A stretch of 64,000 nucleotides of DNA from contig JAPYXD010000755.1 in NCBI GenBank assembly GCA_030998225.1, forward strand, positions 1,116,001 through 1,180,000. The letters are read 5' to 3'. Source of the DNA: Diplolepis rosae (lineage: Eukaryota; Arthropoda; Insecta; Hymenoptera; Diplolepididae). Made by a program: the position numbers and the translations under genes. Under the pieces are notes generated by a model. That model had not been told where the DNA came from. It did no database searches and saw only the letters and a list, made by a program, of their open reading frames with translations. Below are positions 45,851 to 55,512 of this stretch, piece after piece; position 1 is the first letter of the stretch; each line of letters starts with the position of its first letter.

Positions 45851-47604
45851 GGGTGTATTCTAGTTCGTGGGCTAAAAAAATAGGCTATTTTCGGGAATTT
45901 TTTGTGAGCATGCTATGGAAGATATGGATATAAAAATTGTTAGGTATGATAAATAACGTCTTAAAATACAAAAAAAAAAATTATTTTTTTTATTTTTTTT
46001 AACTTTTACATACGAAATCCTTATTTGAACGCAAGGCAATAACTTAGTAGCAAGTTTCCTTCTCCATGATATCTCAGGAACGGCTTATCTGAAACAAAAA
46101 AACCAAAGCTTTTTGGATTCGGTATGACAGTGGCTACAAAATGAACTACGGACATTAATTTTCAACTAATTTTGTTAATTTTATGTAGAAAAAACAAAAA
46201 AAAATTGAAATTAGTTGTTTTTTTTGCTGTTTTTTGTTTAAAAAATACAGTAAAAATCAAAATTTTAACATGATTGTAGTTCACTTTGTGAGTTCTTATG
46301 TGTAGAATATGTGATTAAAATTTCAGAAGGATCGGTCCACTGGTTCTGGAGAAATCGTGGAGCTAGTCCGAAAAAACGTTGTTTTGAGAAAAACGCGTTT
46401 AAAGTTTTTTTTAACAAAAAATCATTAAAAAATCTTACCAAAATTCAATCTGCGATGCCTGCACCGTACGAAGTGCCTTCTGCTTGCTCAAAATTTTCAT
46501 TCTCAGCTAATCTGGCCTTCTTTCATTCCATTCTGACCTCTTATGAAGTGTCCAAGCTGTGGCGGTTCGCATGTTGGACACGCGTAAAATCGTGGTTGTC
46601 GATGTAATTCGCGGAGCTCGACCCGATTTTCAGACCCATTTCCTCCATGATTTTCAAAACTGGGTTGTAGCCTTCATTAAATATGCATGCAGCTATTTTT
46701 AATGCAATTTCAACTACTTGCTTGCCATTGAAAAGGTGCTTAGGTACCATGTTCCACACACAATGGTTGTAACTTTCGTTATTATTTTGTGTGTGGCCAC
46801 CTAAACAATTTTCAAGTAGTTCGGTCTTCGTCAAATCTTCGTAGATGGGCTTAAGAACCTCTTGCACTTCAGCAGAAAGAGCTGGTTTATGCGTATATTT
46901 CTTAAGAGTTATATTCTCTTTAGCTTTAAGGTGCGTACACCAACTGAGCGAACAGTAGGAATGTTGCGGCTTCTTGTCTGTTGAGATTTTATGATAGAAT
47001 CCGGCCCAGATCTCTTTTCGCGTATTTTCAACAGAATCACAATTTCTACGAACAGCTAAACCATAGTTTTGTGACAGCTCCTTCATCAACTTGATTGTTA
47101 AACTTTGAGTTTTGACAACGGGAACCTTTACGACAGCCTTTTTTTTCGCTGCAACTTTGCTTACTACAGTTTTCTTTACTACGGATTTTTTCGTTGGTTC
47201 TTTTGCTGCGGCTTTTCCTTCAGCTTGCTTTAATAATAACGTACTTAGACATTGGATCGACTTCTACATCAAAACACGAATCATGTGAGTTTTGCAATTT
47301 TTCAGGAGCTTTGCTTGTTGATTCGCTTGGATTTTGTTCACTGGTAAATCTATTGCCACAGAATTTCCGTTTCTTACTTCTATTCGAATGCTTCCTTGTA
47401 CTTTTAGGCATGATGCTAACACGTTTCGATACTGCTCGCACGAAGTCGCGCGTCGCGCGGTCAGGTGATAACGTTTGGGTTAATAAAAAATACTTATACT
47501 GCTCGGATCTACATAAAATTGAAAACAATATTCTTAGATACATATAAATTCGAAAAATGTAAAAAAAAATCGATTTTTCCAAAGTGACCAACTAGAATAC
47601 ACCC
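45851..47604 (-). mobile_element. Internally deleted Mutator-like element (MULE)
   Basis: TIRs GGGTGTATTCTAGTT (left) and AACTAGAATACACCC (right) lie inside the mariner. The minus-strand gene holds the first and last parts of a Mutator-like transposase but no catalytic centre. A 9-bp TSD, expected for MULEs, is not visible at the ends I chose. Confidence 0.75.
46541..47413 (-). pseudogene. Mutator-like transposase, central domain deleted
   Basis: The N-terminus reads MPKSTRKHSNRSKKRKFCGNRF, a start seen in insect Mutator-like transposases. That frame stops near 47220. In the next frame a lysine-rich linker (KEPTKKSVVKKTVVSKVAAK) leads to NYGLAVRRNCDSVENTRKEI and LLENCLGGHTQNNNESYN, the conserved C-terminal block. 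The DDE centre (roughly 250 residues) is missing. The assignment rests on remembered family pattern. Confidence 0.75.
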
Positions 47605-47607
47605 TTA

Positions 47608-48621
47608 ACTGTATACATTTATTATAGCGGTACTCAATCTTCTTTATGCCTTCTAAGAAGTAATTTTTATCGAACCTCTCAAAATACTCGTTTGTCGCAG
47701 CAATGATCTCTTCGTTCGATGGAAATCTTTTACCTCCAAGCCAAGTTATGTTAGGAAACAAAGAATAATCGGAAGGAGCCAAATCTGGGGAATAAGGTAG
47801 ATGAGGAAGTATTTCGTAGCGTTAATCAAATAATTTGGCCGTTGCAATGGCACTCGTGTGAGCTGGTGCATTGTCGTGGTGGAAAAGCACTTTTTTCGTT
47901 AGATGGGGCCGTTTTTCCTTCAGTATGGCATCAAATCGATCTAATAATGAGGCATAATACTCTCGTGTAATAGTTCCTCGCTTCTGTAGAGAATCGATTA
48001 ATATTATACCATGTGAGTCCCAAAAAATTGTGGCCATGACCTTACCGGCTAATGGAACCGCCTTCGCTTTTTCGACGCAGATTCACCAGGCTCAGTCCAC
48101 ATTTTCGACTGATTTTTTGTTTCTGGCGTATAATAATGAATCCACGTTTCATCAACAGTTACGTAACGTCATAAAAATTCCTTTGATTTACGTTGAAACA
48201 TGCCCAGACATTGCTCTGACGCAACCACACGAGCCCGCTTGTGATCGGCTGTGAGCAAACGCGGCTCCCGTCTTGCAGACAGCTTCCTCATGCCCAAACA
48301 TTCATGTAAAATGTGCCATACGCGTTCCACTAAAACGTTTACAGTCTCACTAATCTCACGCACTTTCAATCGACGATCGTTGAGTACGATTTCGTGGATT
48401 TTATCGATCATTTCTTCAGAAGTCATCTCTTTTGGACGGCCAGGACGCTCAGCATCACTTGTGCTAATACAGCCGCAACGAAATTCAATGAACCACTTAT
48501 GAACCATGCCATGCGATGGAGCAGACTCCTTATAATATTTTGCGAGATTTTCTTCAGTTTCTTTGATTGATTTTCCTCGTAGAAAATTTTTAATAAGCAC
48601 GTGAAACTCGCTTTTTTCCAT
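47608..48621 (-). pseudogene. Mariner transposase 2 with two stops and a frameshift
   Basis: From ATG 48621 the N-terminal helix-turn-helix region is open to a TGA at 48169. VDETWIHYYTPETK (first Asp) follows. A one-base loss near 48062 shifts frame to MATIFWDSHGIIL. HHDNAPAHTS carries the second Asp, a TAA stands at 47822, and SPDLAPSDYS gives the third Asp (34 residues apart, DD34D). The C-terminus is cut at 47605 by the MULE; the last few codons (GDYVEK, then stop) lie beyond it at about 45830-45850. Confidence 0.88.
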
Positions 48622-48911
48622 GGTTTTATTTTAATGAAAAACTAAATTCAACTGGTTGTAAAAAATGTTCTAACCAACGTACTGATTTGAAACTTTGTAT
48701 ACGCACTGATATCAGATGGTATCCTCTTAGAGTAGTAACATATTTACGATAACAGCACCATCTTTCGAGAAGTCACGGACTTATTGAACAGCCCTCGTAT
48801 TGTGTTAGGGTGATGTATGAAAGCGTGCATTAAAAATTTCTAAATGTATATTATTACCCGTAGTATAATTATAAAAAACCAATCTTTTATTAAATCACAA
48901 AAATACAATAT

Positions 48912-49640
48912 TAGGTGCGAAACTAAGTTTCCGCTGTTTTTTTGATGAAAATGCAACTTTATTGTGAAAAAATGGTCACAAATGAATCATTCAAATTATT
49001 GCCCATCGTCAGCTACAACTTTTGCCCATCTTTCTGATAGAGCTCGAATACCGTTATGGTAAAAGTGTCCATATTTTGAGGCTATCCACGAATCAAGACA
49101 TTTTTCGATGTCTTCATATGAGCGGAACTGCTGATCAGCCAGACATGTGCCATCTGAGCATTCCCATTCGAGCGTTTCCAGGTAGGTTTTAACGGGTTCG
49201 GCAACGTGAAGCCGAGCGTTGACATGCTGTAGAATCACTTTTTCGGGCCTCTGATCGTATTGTGGCCGTTTTTCGCGCAGCGCTCCTCTCAAACGCATCA
49301 ATTGCGTTCTATAGCGTTCCCCAGTGATGGTTTCGTTCGGTTTCAACAGCTGATAATAAATAACATCAGCGTCTTCGAAGGTTTTTGGCCTTTCTTCACG
49401 CGGACGGTAGTCAACATCGAAATCACCGTCTTTGAAGCGACGGAACCAATCGCGACACGTTGTTCCACTTAGAGCAACATGTCCGTAAACTTTTTGGAAC
49501 TCTCGATGCGCTTTAGGCCTCGTTTTCTTCAAATGAAAGAAAAAAATCAACACTTCCCACAAATGAAGATTATTTGGCACAAATTAAGACATTTTCACAC
49601 AACCATAAGTATATGACGCCAAAACAAAATCACTAATGTG
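48912..49640 (-). mobile_element. Mariner element 3, internally deleted
   Basis: TTAGGTGCGAAACTAAGTTT at 48912 looks like a mariner 3' TIR. The matching 5' TIR was not found near 49600-49650. Contains one shortened transposase frame on the minus strand. Confidence 0.6.
48996..49580 (-). pseudogene. Mariner transposase 3, two deletions, frame kept
   Basis: A 194-codon open frame from ATG 49580. The N-terminal LREVLIF-like helix and SGTTCRDWFRRFKDGDFDV are present. The text then jumps to IYYQLLKPNETITGERYRTQL, omitting the first catalytic Asp. The second Asp is replaced (QHVNARLH, where QHDNARPH is usual), and the segment holding the third Asp is lost before ADQQFRSYEDIEKCLDSW. It cannot be catalytic. 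Resembles the cecropia/vertumnana-type mariners rather than elements 1 and 2. Confidence 0.85.
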
Positions 49641-49825
49641 TCAAAACGATTTGTTTACCATATGTCTAAGCTTGGTTCAGTCACGACGCGACGCGTGCTC
49701 GTGTTCATCTCGCTATATTTTCTATAATAGAAACGTTATGGACCTCATAATTTTCAAAAAGTTCGACAATAAACTAAGGGTCATAGAGAACCCAGAAATT
49801 TTCTTGCGGATGAAACTTCCGTCGA

Positions 49826-49892
49826 CATTTTTTTAATGCGAAACTTGAAAAACGTGGTTTTTCATTCATTCGGATTAAAAAAACATTAATTT
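49826..49892 (+). repeat. 67-bp dispersed repeat, copy 1
   Basis: Starts CATTTTTTTAATGCGAAACT and ends AAAAAAACATTAATTT. A near-identical copy occurs at 52154-52220 inside the Gypsy element. Confidence 0.85.
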
Positions 49893-50559
49893 ATGGTTAA
49901 CTTTATATTATTTTTTTGACACCGTGGTCTTCGCTACAGCCTTCCGAATAAAAGTGAATGACTTTTAATTTTAAAGCGTGACGTTTTTTCGAGCATGCGA
50001 TTGGTTATTACATGAACGCGCTCAATTATGCAAAAACAGATTTGGGAATGGCTCATAATAACTTTAATTCGCTCGTTTTAAATTAAAATCCGTATCTTTC
50101 GACTAGTCTATTTATGTTCTGGTTTTAAACTTCCTCCAGTTTTGAACTATCAGAGATAACTTTTAATTATCTGTATTCAGAAAAATATGTTAATTCTAAA
50201 TTTATTACTTTCAAATCACTAATTTGTATTCCAAAAATAATATTTTGATATTTAATTTTTTCAATCCGTCAAAAATAGGGTTCATTAAGATCCGTTCAAG
50301 TGACGTGACGATGACATACCTGACACTTTAAACTTAAGATAGCTGTAGACCTGGCCTCAAAACAGTTTTATATTTATCAGTAATTTATAAATCGTTTGTA
50401 AATGAATCATATATTGCAGGTATGTTAATGGCAAAAAAAATTTTGAAGGTTTGGAAGACACGTATTCATACATTGTACCTTTATTATTTTATTTTAATAT
50501 CTCATATTATGTATAATATATTTTAACCTTTAAAATGTGCCAGCAGTTTTTATTTGCCA
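49893..50559. other. AT-rich spacer, nothing recognised
   Basis: No gene or TIR pair supported. Confidence 0.5.
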
Positions 50560-51081
50560 AGGCATAGTCGAGGCTTAGGTGAGGTGTAGTCGAGGCGTAG
50601 CTGAGACAAAGCCGAGACGAAGCCGAGGCGCGATCAGTCCTGCGAGTATTTTAAGCGAGTCTCGTAATTAACCGAATTGTGTGCATTGGCGCATATTCTA
50701 TTTTATGTGACTTCGGCGCATTTACGAGTTTTTCTGCGTACACCCGAATCCAATCTGAAAAAGTCGAAATTGCGGTGATTATCGCCCATCTCACTTGACA
50801 TTTCGCGAACACTTCCGGCCATCCTGATTTTCTCGATCTTGCGTAGTAGTTAGTAGTAGCGTATTGTAATAGACGCATGCGCAGTTCAAATGTACAAGGC
50901 TTTGTCAGTACGGTGCCAACGCTGTACAAAGAAGAAGAATAAGAAGATTATGCTCCTATGTATCGTAATAGGCGCATGCGCAGTTCAATTTTTACATTAT
51001 GTTCCTCTGTATCGTAATACACAACATTATGCTACTCTCAACTGTAGCATAAAAACGCGTTCCTGCGCCGGAGGCATATAA
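50560..51081 (-). repeat. Family A, copy A4 (inverted, 3' end lost)
   Basis: Read on the minus strand it starts TTATATGCCTCCGGCGC at 51081 and follows family A through the CGCATGCGCAGTTCAA, AAGAAGAAGAATAAGAAG and hairpin regions. It stops in an expanded CTCGGCT-type minisatellite (50575-50640); the GGCACATAA end is missing. Confidence 0.8.
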
Positions 51082-51383
51082 AAATATTTAATTATATTGT
51101 AGTAATAATAAAACAAATTTCTAATCTCAAAAGCACCCTGGTAGTGATACCGCATTTCGGTACTTCAATACTGAAGGTACGTGATGAGAATCAGAAGGGA
51201 GCAGGTGACATGAACCACCACCCAAACTTTTCCATGCTGAGTCAGGAGTCGTAGTGGGAGAAATGCTACATCTCGAGAAAGAGCCAGACTCTCCTCTCTG
51301 GTGAGGCCTGCTGTGGACTATTGGTACTCAACAGTACTTTAGTCATTATTCTGCGATACTTACCGGTAAAAACCGATACTTTC
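51082..51383. other. Spacer beyond the truncated Gypsy 3' side
   Basis: No copy of the Gypsy LTR is present here, so the element lost its 3' part. No gene seen. Confidence 0.5.
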
Positions 51384-51910
51384 CTATGAAAAAAAACTGG
51401 TCACTAAGTCAATTTTGTACTGGTACATGAATCTATATGAATATGTTACCAGAAAGTGTGTCGAACTTGTTTTTACCCTTTGCACTCGAGAGGGGACACT
51501 CACCACATGATTTAATGCCGTCGGTTCATCGTGTGCTTCTCTCAGCACCCTTTCTTGCTCGGTTCGGGGCACGCATATTTGCCATTGGTCACTTGGGTCG
51601 GTATCGTTAAAATCCAAGGTGTGCAGGATATGTCGGTACAGACTGCCGTCCCTGATAGTGTATTCGGGATGGCCCTTGGGGTCTTCTTCGACCATCCTCA
51701 TACGGCGATGGTACCAGCTCTTTGAGTTAGAAATTTCACATGCCGGTAATGGCTGGCGTGAGAGGGTGTCTGCGAGTAGGTTGTCGCCGCCCTTTCAGTA
51801 TTTAATCGTTAAGTCCCATTGGCCGAGTTCCATGGCCCAACGGGCGAGGCGGCCGGAGGGTTTTCCATTTGCCCGAGCCACTTTAGGGATAAAGGGTCCG
51901 TCAAGAGAGT
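51384..51910 (-). pseudogene. Gypsy pol: end of RNase H region and integrase zinc-binding start
   Basis: After the RNase H domain, a stop near 51800 precedes GGDNLLADTLSRQ, the usual link before integrase. YTIRDGSLYRHI and REAHDEPTALNHV follow, the beginning of the integrase HHCC zinc domain. The Cys pair and the whole catalytic core are missing: reading ends in unrelated AT-rich sequence at about 51480. Confidence 0.75.
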
Positions 51911-51916
51911 AAAATG

Positions 51917-52153
51917 TTACCCCTCGAGGTAGTCTCGCATTTTCCAGGTACCCCATTTGACCGCCAGGCCCTCGAGCTCAGTAGTCGAATAATTCCGATC
52001 GGTTTTTGACAGAGATCGGCTGGCATAGGCGATAGTCTGTTCTCCTTGTTCCCCTGGTTGGGATAACGCGGCCCCAAGTCCTTCCTGGCTAGCGTCGGTT
52101 TGTAATGTGAAGGGTTTGTTCCAAACCGGACAGACTAGCACTAGTGCCGTGGT
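51917..52153 (-). pseudogene. Gypsy RNase H domain
   Basis: PFTLQTDASQEGLGAALSQ (first acidic residue), TIAYASRSLSKTDRNYSTTELE (catalytic Glu region) and KWGTWKMRDYLEG fit the RT-RNase H domain of Ty3/Gypsy. The expected H/F in the segment before KMRDYLEG is altered (usual form VV-W-ThKFRhYL). Separated from the RT by the 67-bp repeat. Confidence 0.85.
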
Positions 52154-52220
52154 CATTTTTTTAATGCGATACTTGAAAAACATGGTTTTTCATTCATTCG
52201 GATTAAAAAAACATTAATTT
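52154..52220 (+). repeat. 67-bp dispersed repeat, copy 2, inside Gypsy pol
   Basis: Nearly identical to 49826-49892. It interrupts pol between the RT and RNase H domains. Confidence 0.85.
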
Positions 52221-53150
52221 GGCCCATTTGGCATTCTTCCTTAGCAGCCGGTGCAAAGGGGCTGCCACGTGAGCCTCTTTAAGGTTTCTTTTACTGCAGC
52301 TACTTTGCTCGGATCCATCCGGAGTCCATGTTGGTCCACGACGTGTCCCAGTTATTTTAGTTCTGCCCAGAAGAATTTGCATTACTCCGGGTTCGGCCTC
52401 AACCTAGCGTCACATAGCCTGTGGAACACGCCAGTCAGTATTTCCAGGTGTTTCTGGAGTGGTGCTACATACCACTATGTTGTCCAGGTAGGCGAATGCG
52501 TGGGGGGCCATGTCGGGTGTGATTACTTGGTCCAGCAGTCTCTGGAACGTAGAAGGTGCGGAGTGTAGACCAAAAGGCATAACGTTGAATTCATATTAAC
52601 CTCTTCCCGAGACCGTGAAGGCGGTGAGCGACTTACTTGCTTTTGTTAACACGTTCCGTGCCAGACTTTTGGAAGTTATTACGTTCAGGCCGCAGCGGGG
52701 GTCGTATACGCCCCACGCGGCACGGAACGTGTTAATGGGACATGCCAGTAGCCATTTTTGAGGTCGATGGTGGATAGGTACCGCGCTCCTCGAAGTTTAT
52801 CCAGAGTGACATTTTCATGCGGGAGGGGGTCGGCGTCCTGTTTCGTGACATTGTTTAATCTTCAGTAGTCGACACAGAATCTTGGTTTGCCGTCTTTTCG
52901 GCGTGTTATTACCACCGTCGAGCTCCATGGGCTGCTTGACGACCATACCACCTCTTCGTTTAGCATTCTCTCGAGTTCCTCATTGATTACGTGCTGCATA
53001 GCCGGATTTCGCGGGCGGTATCGGTGTTTGATTGGCGTTGGGTCTTCGAGTCTTATCTCGAGCTCTATCAGGGGGGTGACCCCCTTGACCTACTCGAACC
53101 GTTTCAGTTGTCGGGCCGAAAATTGCTCGGCCTGGATTTTATCCCTTTTA
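52221..53150 (-). pseudogene. Gypsy reverse transcriptase
   Basis: On the minus strand HVINEELERMLNEEVV and KDGKPRFCVDY (followed by a stop), then DLKNGYWHVPL, the TTAA MITE, and FNVMPFGLHSAPSTFQRLLD. The catalytic box reads YLDN (52490-52479) instead of YLDD, losing one metal-binding Asp. At least two stops and several frame changes occur. The RT is inactive. Confidence 0.88.
52650..52731. mobile_element. 82-bp TTAA-target MITE inside the Gypsy RT
   Basis: TIRs CACGTTCCGTGCC and GGCACGGAACGTG are flanked by TTAA (52646-52649 and 52732-52735). GC-rich, non-coding. RT homology continues on both sides. piggyBac-type target choice. Confidence 0.9.
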
Positions 53151-53500
53151 TCCCTTTTTCCCAGGTTTCCCATTGTAATCGGTTCCTTTGATGGTGCAGG
53201 TATGTCTCGGCTCTTGATTGCCCTTCTGCAAAACCTCAATTCCATTGAGAAATATTTGGAAGTTGAGCCGGGATAGTATGCCCATCCCGAGCAGGACGCC
53301 TGGACTCAGGCTAGGCAGTTCCATGCATTCGGCCTGGATACTCTGGTTGGCAGAGATAATTATACCGGTGTGTTTTCCACCTAGATCAACGGATATCCTG
53401 TCAGCCATGACGGCTCTCGGCGGAATCGTTAGGCGTTTTTCTTGTCAACATATGACCAGACGGATCCAGGATCAACGAGTACGGTCGTCCATTGTTGCCC
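53148..53500 (-). pseudogene. Gypsy aspartic protease
   Basis: The active-site region reads LVDPGS (about 53485-53470), where retroviral-type proteases have D-T/S-G, so the second residue is changed. A one-base gain shortly after shifts the frame to MADRISVDLGGKHTGIII and GVLLGMGILSRLNFQIF (the flap-to-ILG region of the fold). Probably inactive. Confidence 0.8.
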
Positions 53501-54480
53501 TAGCTTTATTTTGATGAACAGCCTTGGGTCGGTACTGCTGGTCTCTCAGACCGGGCTGCGGGTTGTGTTGGCCCGGTCTGTTTGCGTTTCCCAATTTCAG
53601 GCACTTGCAATCCCAGGTCAGGATATTGTCCTTGCCGCACCAAGAACAAAACATCTTGGGTGGATTGCGGCAGTTGAACCGATTGTGTCCCCGCTGTCCA
53701 CACTTCCAGCAGCATTCCTCCCTTACAAATGCTGCTTGAAGGGGTGAGCTGGCCGGCTGGTTTTTCTACGGCTCTAGTTTCCGTCTGGGCTTCTCGGGGC
53801 ATTTGCGCCTGGACCTCCTCGATTTCCTGAACTCGCTGGATGAGTTCTTCCAGGGTTGAGGCCTCTCTTGGCCGCATAAGCAACCGCAGCCAAGGCTTTG
53901 TATTCTGATAGAGGGTTTCCATGATCCATTCATGGTTAAAACCTTCTCGTCGTCGCATAAGGGTGAATAGCGATGACGCCTAGCTGCGCATTGCCTCCCT
54001 GGACTCCTGCCGTCGAGCACTGATCTGTTGGTCCAAGTGTCTCTTTGCCCCGGCGATAGGTAAAAGTTTCTTAGGTCTTGTTCTGAATCCTCCCAGGTGG
54101 TTATGAGAAGCCCCGCAGCAGCAGCTAGTCGGTCATCTGGTTGGATTTTTGTAATTCGCGCACCCGCTCGAGGAATTGATAGACGCCTCTGCCGTCAAAA
54201 TGACAGTTCCATTTCCCCATTTGATCGAGGGTATGGGCCGTTGATTGCCTGTTCGAAGGCAGATCATTGTCTTCGCGGACCATCGCTTGATAGCTTGTGC
54301 CTGGCGAGCAGTTCACATAGCATCCCGGGTGTGGTATACGTCGCTCGAGGGTGGAGCCTACTGAAGAGCTACGAGGTTGCTCCTCTTCTGGATTGAGAGC
54401 AATCACCTCTTTTCGAGTGGATGAGGCCACTAAAATCTCTCTTAATTCGTTTAATTCGGCACTATCCGCTGTCTTATCAC
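53501..54480 (-). pseudogene. Gypsy gag with zinc knuckles
   Basis: Gag core pieces MGKWNCHFDGRGVYQFLERV (about 54220) and, in another frame, HEWIMETLYQNTKPWLR are followed by EASTLEELIQRVQEIEEVQ, a short coiled-coil-like stretch. A CCHC knuckle (CWKCGQRGHNRFNC, about 53735-53695) and a second, defective one (CSWCGKDNILTWDC, no His) complete the nucleocapsid-like end. Frame changes near 53960 and 53700 break the gene. Confidence 0.82.
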
Positions 54481-54613
54481 CGCCAGAGAGCCGCTAGTGT
54501 TTAGCTCATATTTTTCGAGCACCTGGATAAGCTGTTCTTTTGTAAGGTGGTAAAGCCGACTCCCAGCCCGTGTCGAAGGCCGACCATAGGAGCACCTATT
54601 CGTCAACCCCCGG

Positions 54614-54626
54614 CGCGGTCCCACCA
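54614..54626 (-). promoter_or_regulatory. Primer-binding site of the Gypsy element
   Basis: TGGTGGGACCGCG on the minus strand is complementary to a tRNA 3' end closing in ...GGTCCCACCA. It lies about 6 bases past the LTR end. The tRNA species was not identified. Confidence 0.65.
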
Positions 54627-54632
54627 TTTACC

Positions 54633-54895
54633 TGGAAGGTCGGTGTCAGGGATTCTCTCCTATGGGAGAACCCATGCAGAGAGCGTCTCCTAGCCGCTCG
54701 TCCAGGGCGCCGCTCCGGTGTGATCCGGGCCGCCGCCCAAGGCGAAGTACTCTTCTCGGCTCTCCGGCCTTCCCTTTATAGCTGACCGCGAGTGGTGGGA
54801 GAAGGCCGAGAGTAGTGGGGGACGCTGCGCGCACTTATCGGTATTACTGGTGGGGGTAACGTGACTGAGTATACAGTAGTGTACAGTCCGTCACA
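54633..54895 (-). mobile_element. 5' LTR of the Gypsy element
   Basis: Starts TGTGACGGACTG at 54895. A TATA box (TATAAAGGGA) lies at 54780 and the end is near ATCCCTGACA or CTTCCA (54644 or 54633). No second LTR is in the window, so the ends rest on the TG...CA rule and the primer-binding site. Confidence 0.7.
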
Positions 54896-54896
54896 C

Positions 54897-55512
54897 AGCA
54901 ATAGATGGCGCTAAGCGTATATTTAAAAATTTTTAATATTATTTTAGACACAGAAAAATATTCACAACAAGGATAAACGAATATGGAAATTATTAAAAAT
55001 TAGGATATCCTGATGTTATTTCGAAGGTCTTGGCATTCTAATAATTAATCCTGGATGTTATAAGAATGACGCGACATTTGAAACATCATTAGGGTATCCC
55101 AACCAAACTTCCTCGTGGAAGGTGTATTTTTAAGACTTGGACTACCAGGATTAATTTTAAAAGCGACGAGACATTTGGAACATCATCAGGGTGTCATGAA
55201 TTTTAGTATGTAAAACATCTTCCTCGAGGAAAGTATATTTTCAACAATTGGACAACCAGGATTATTATAATAATGCTAAGACCTTCGAAATATCATCTGG
55301 GCATCCTAAATTGTATTTCTCAATTCGACTTCATCTGGAAATATGTATTTTCAATATCTGGACCACCAGGACTACTTTCTAAAGTAAAAAATTTCAAAAA
55401 ACCATGATTTCAAAATAATTTCCATATTTATTTATCCTTGCTGTAGATATTTTTCTGTATCTAAAATAATATTTAAAATTTTTTAAATATACGCCTAGCG
55501 CCATCTATTGCT
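54897..55512. mobile_element. MITE with AGCAATAGATGGCGCTA TIRs and internal tandem repeats
   Basis: The terminal 95 bp or so are inverted repeats (AGCAATAGATGGCGCTAAG...; ...CTAGCGCCATCTATTGCT). The middle holds three imperfect units of about 97-110 bp with ACATCAT(T/C)AGGGT, TTCCTCG(T/A)GGAA and GGACTACCAGGATTA. No coding sequence. It touches the Gypsy LTR. Confidence 0.85.

Larger units (their letters stand above)
45759..48797 (-). mobile_element. Mariner element 2, near full length, split by a MULE
   Basis: TIRs CGAGGTCTGTTCAATAAGTC and (reverse) CGAGGGCTGTTCAATAAGTC bound the element, with TA next to each. Removing the inserted 1754 bp leaves about 1285 bp, the usual size of a complete mariner. 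The transposase is on the minus strand and is disabled. Confidence 0.88.
51384..54895 (-). mobile_element. Decayed Ty3/Gypsy retrotransposon, 5' LTR to start of integrase
   Basis: Read on the minus strand: 5' LTR (54895 to about 54633), primer-binding site, gag, protease, RT, RNase H and the zinc-binding start of integrase. The integrase core and the 3' LTR are absent. GC content is far above the surroundings. Several stops and frameshifts, a TTAA MITE (52650-52731) and a 67-bp repeat (52154-52220) interrupt it. Domain order PR-RT-RH-IN is that of Ty3/Gypsy. Confidence 0.88.

Noticed and set aside
51082..51383. 3' LTR of the Gypsy element
   Set aside because: No sequence resembling the 5' LTR; the element is truncated.
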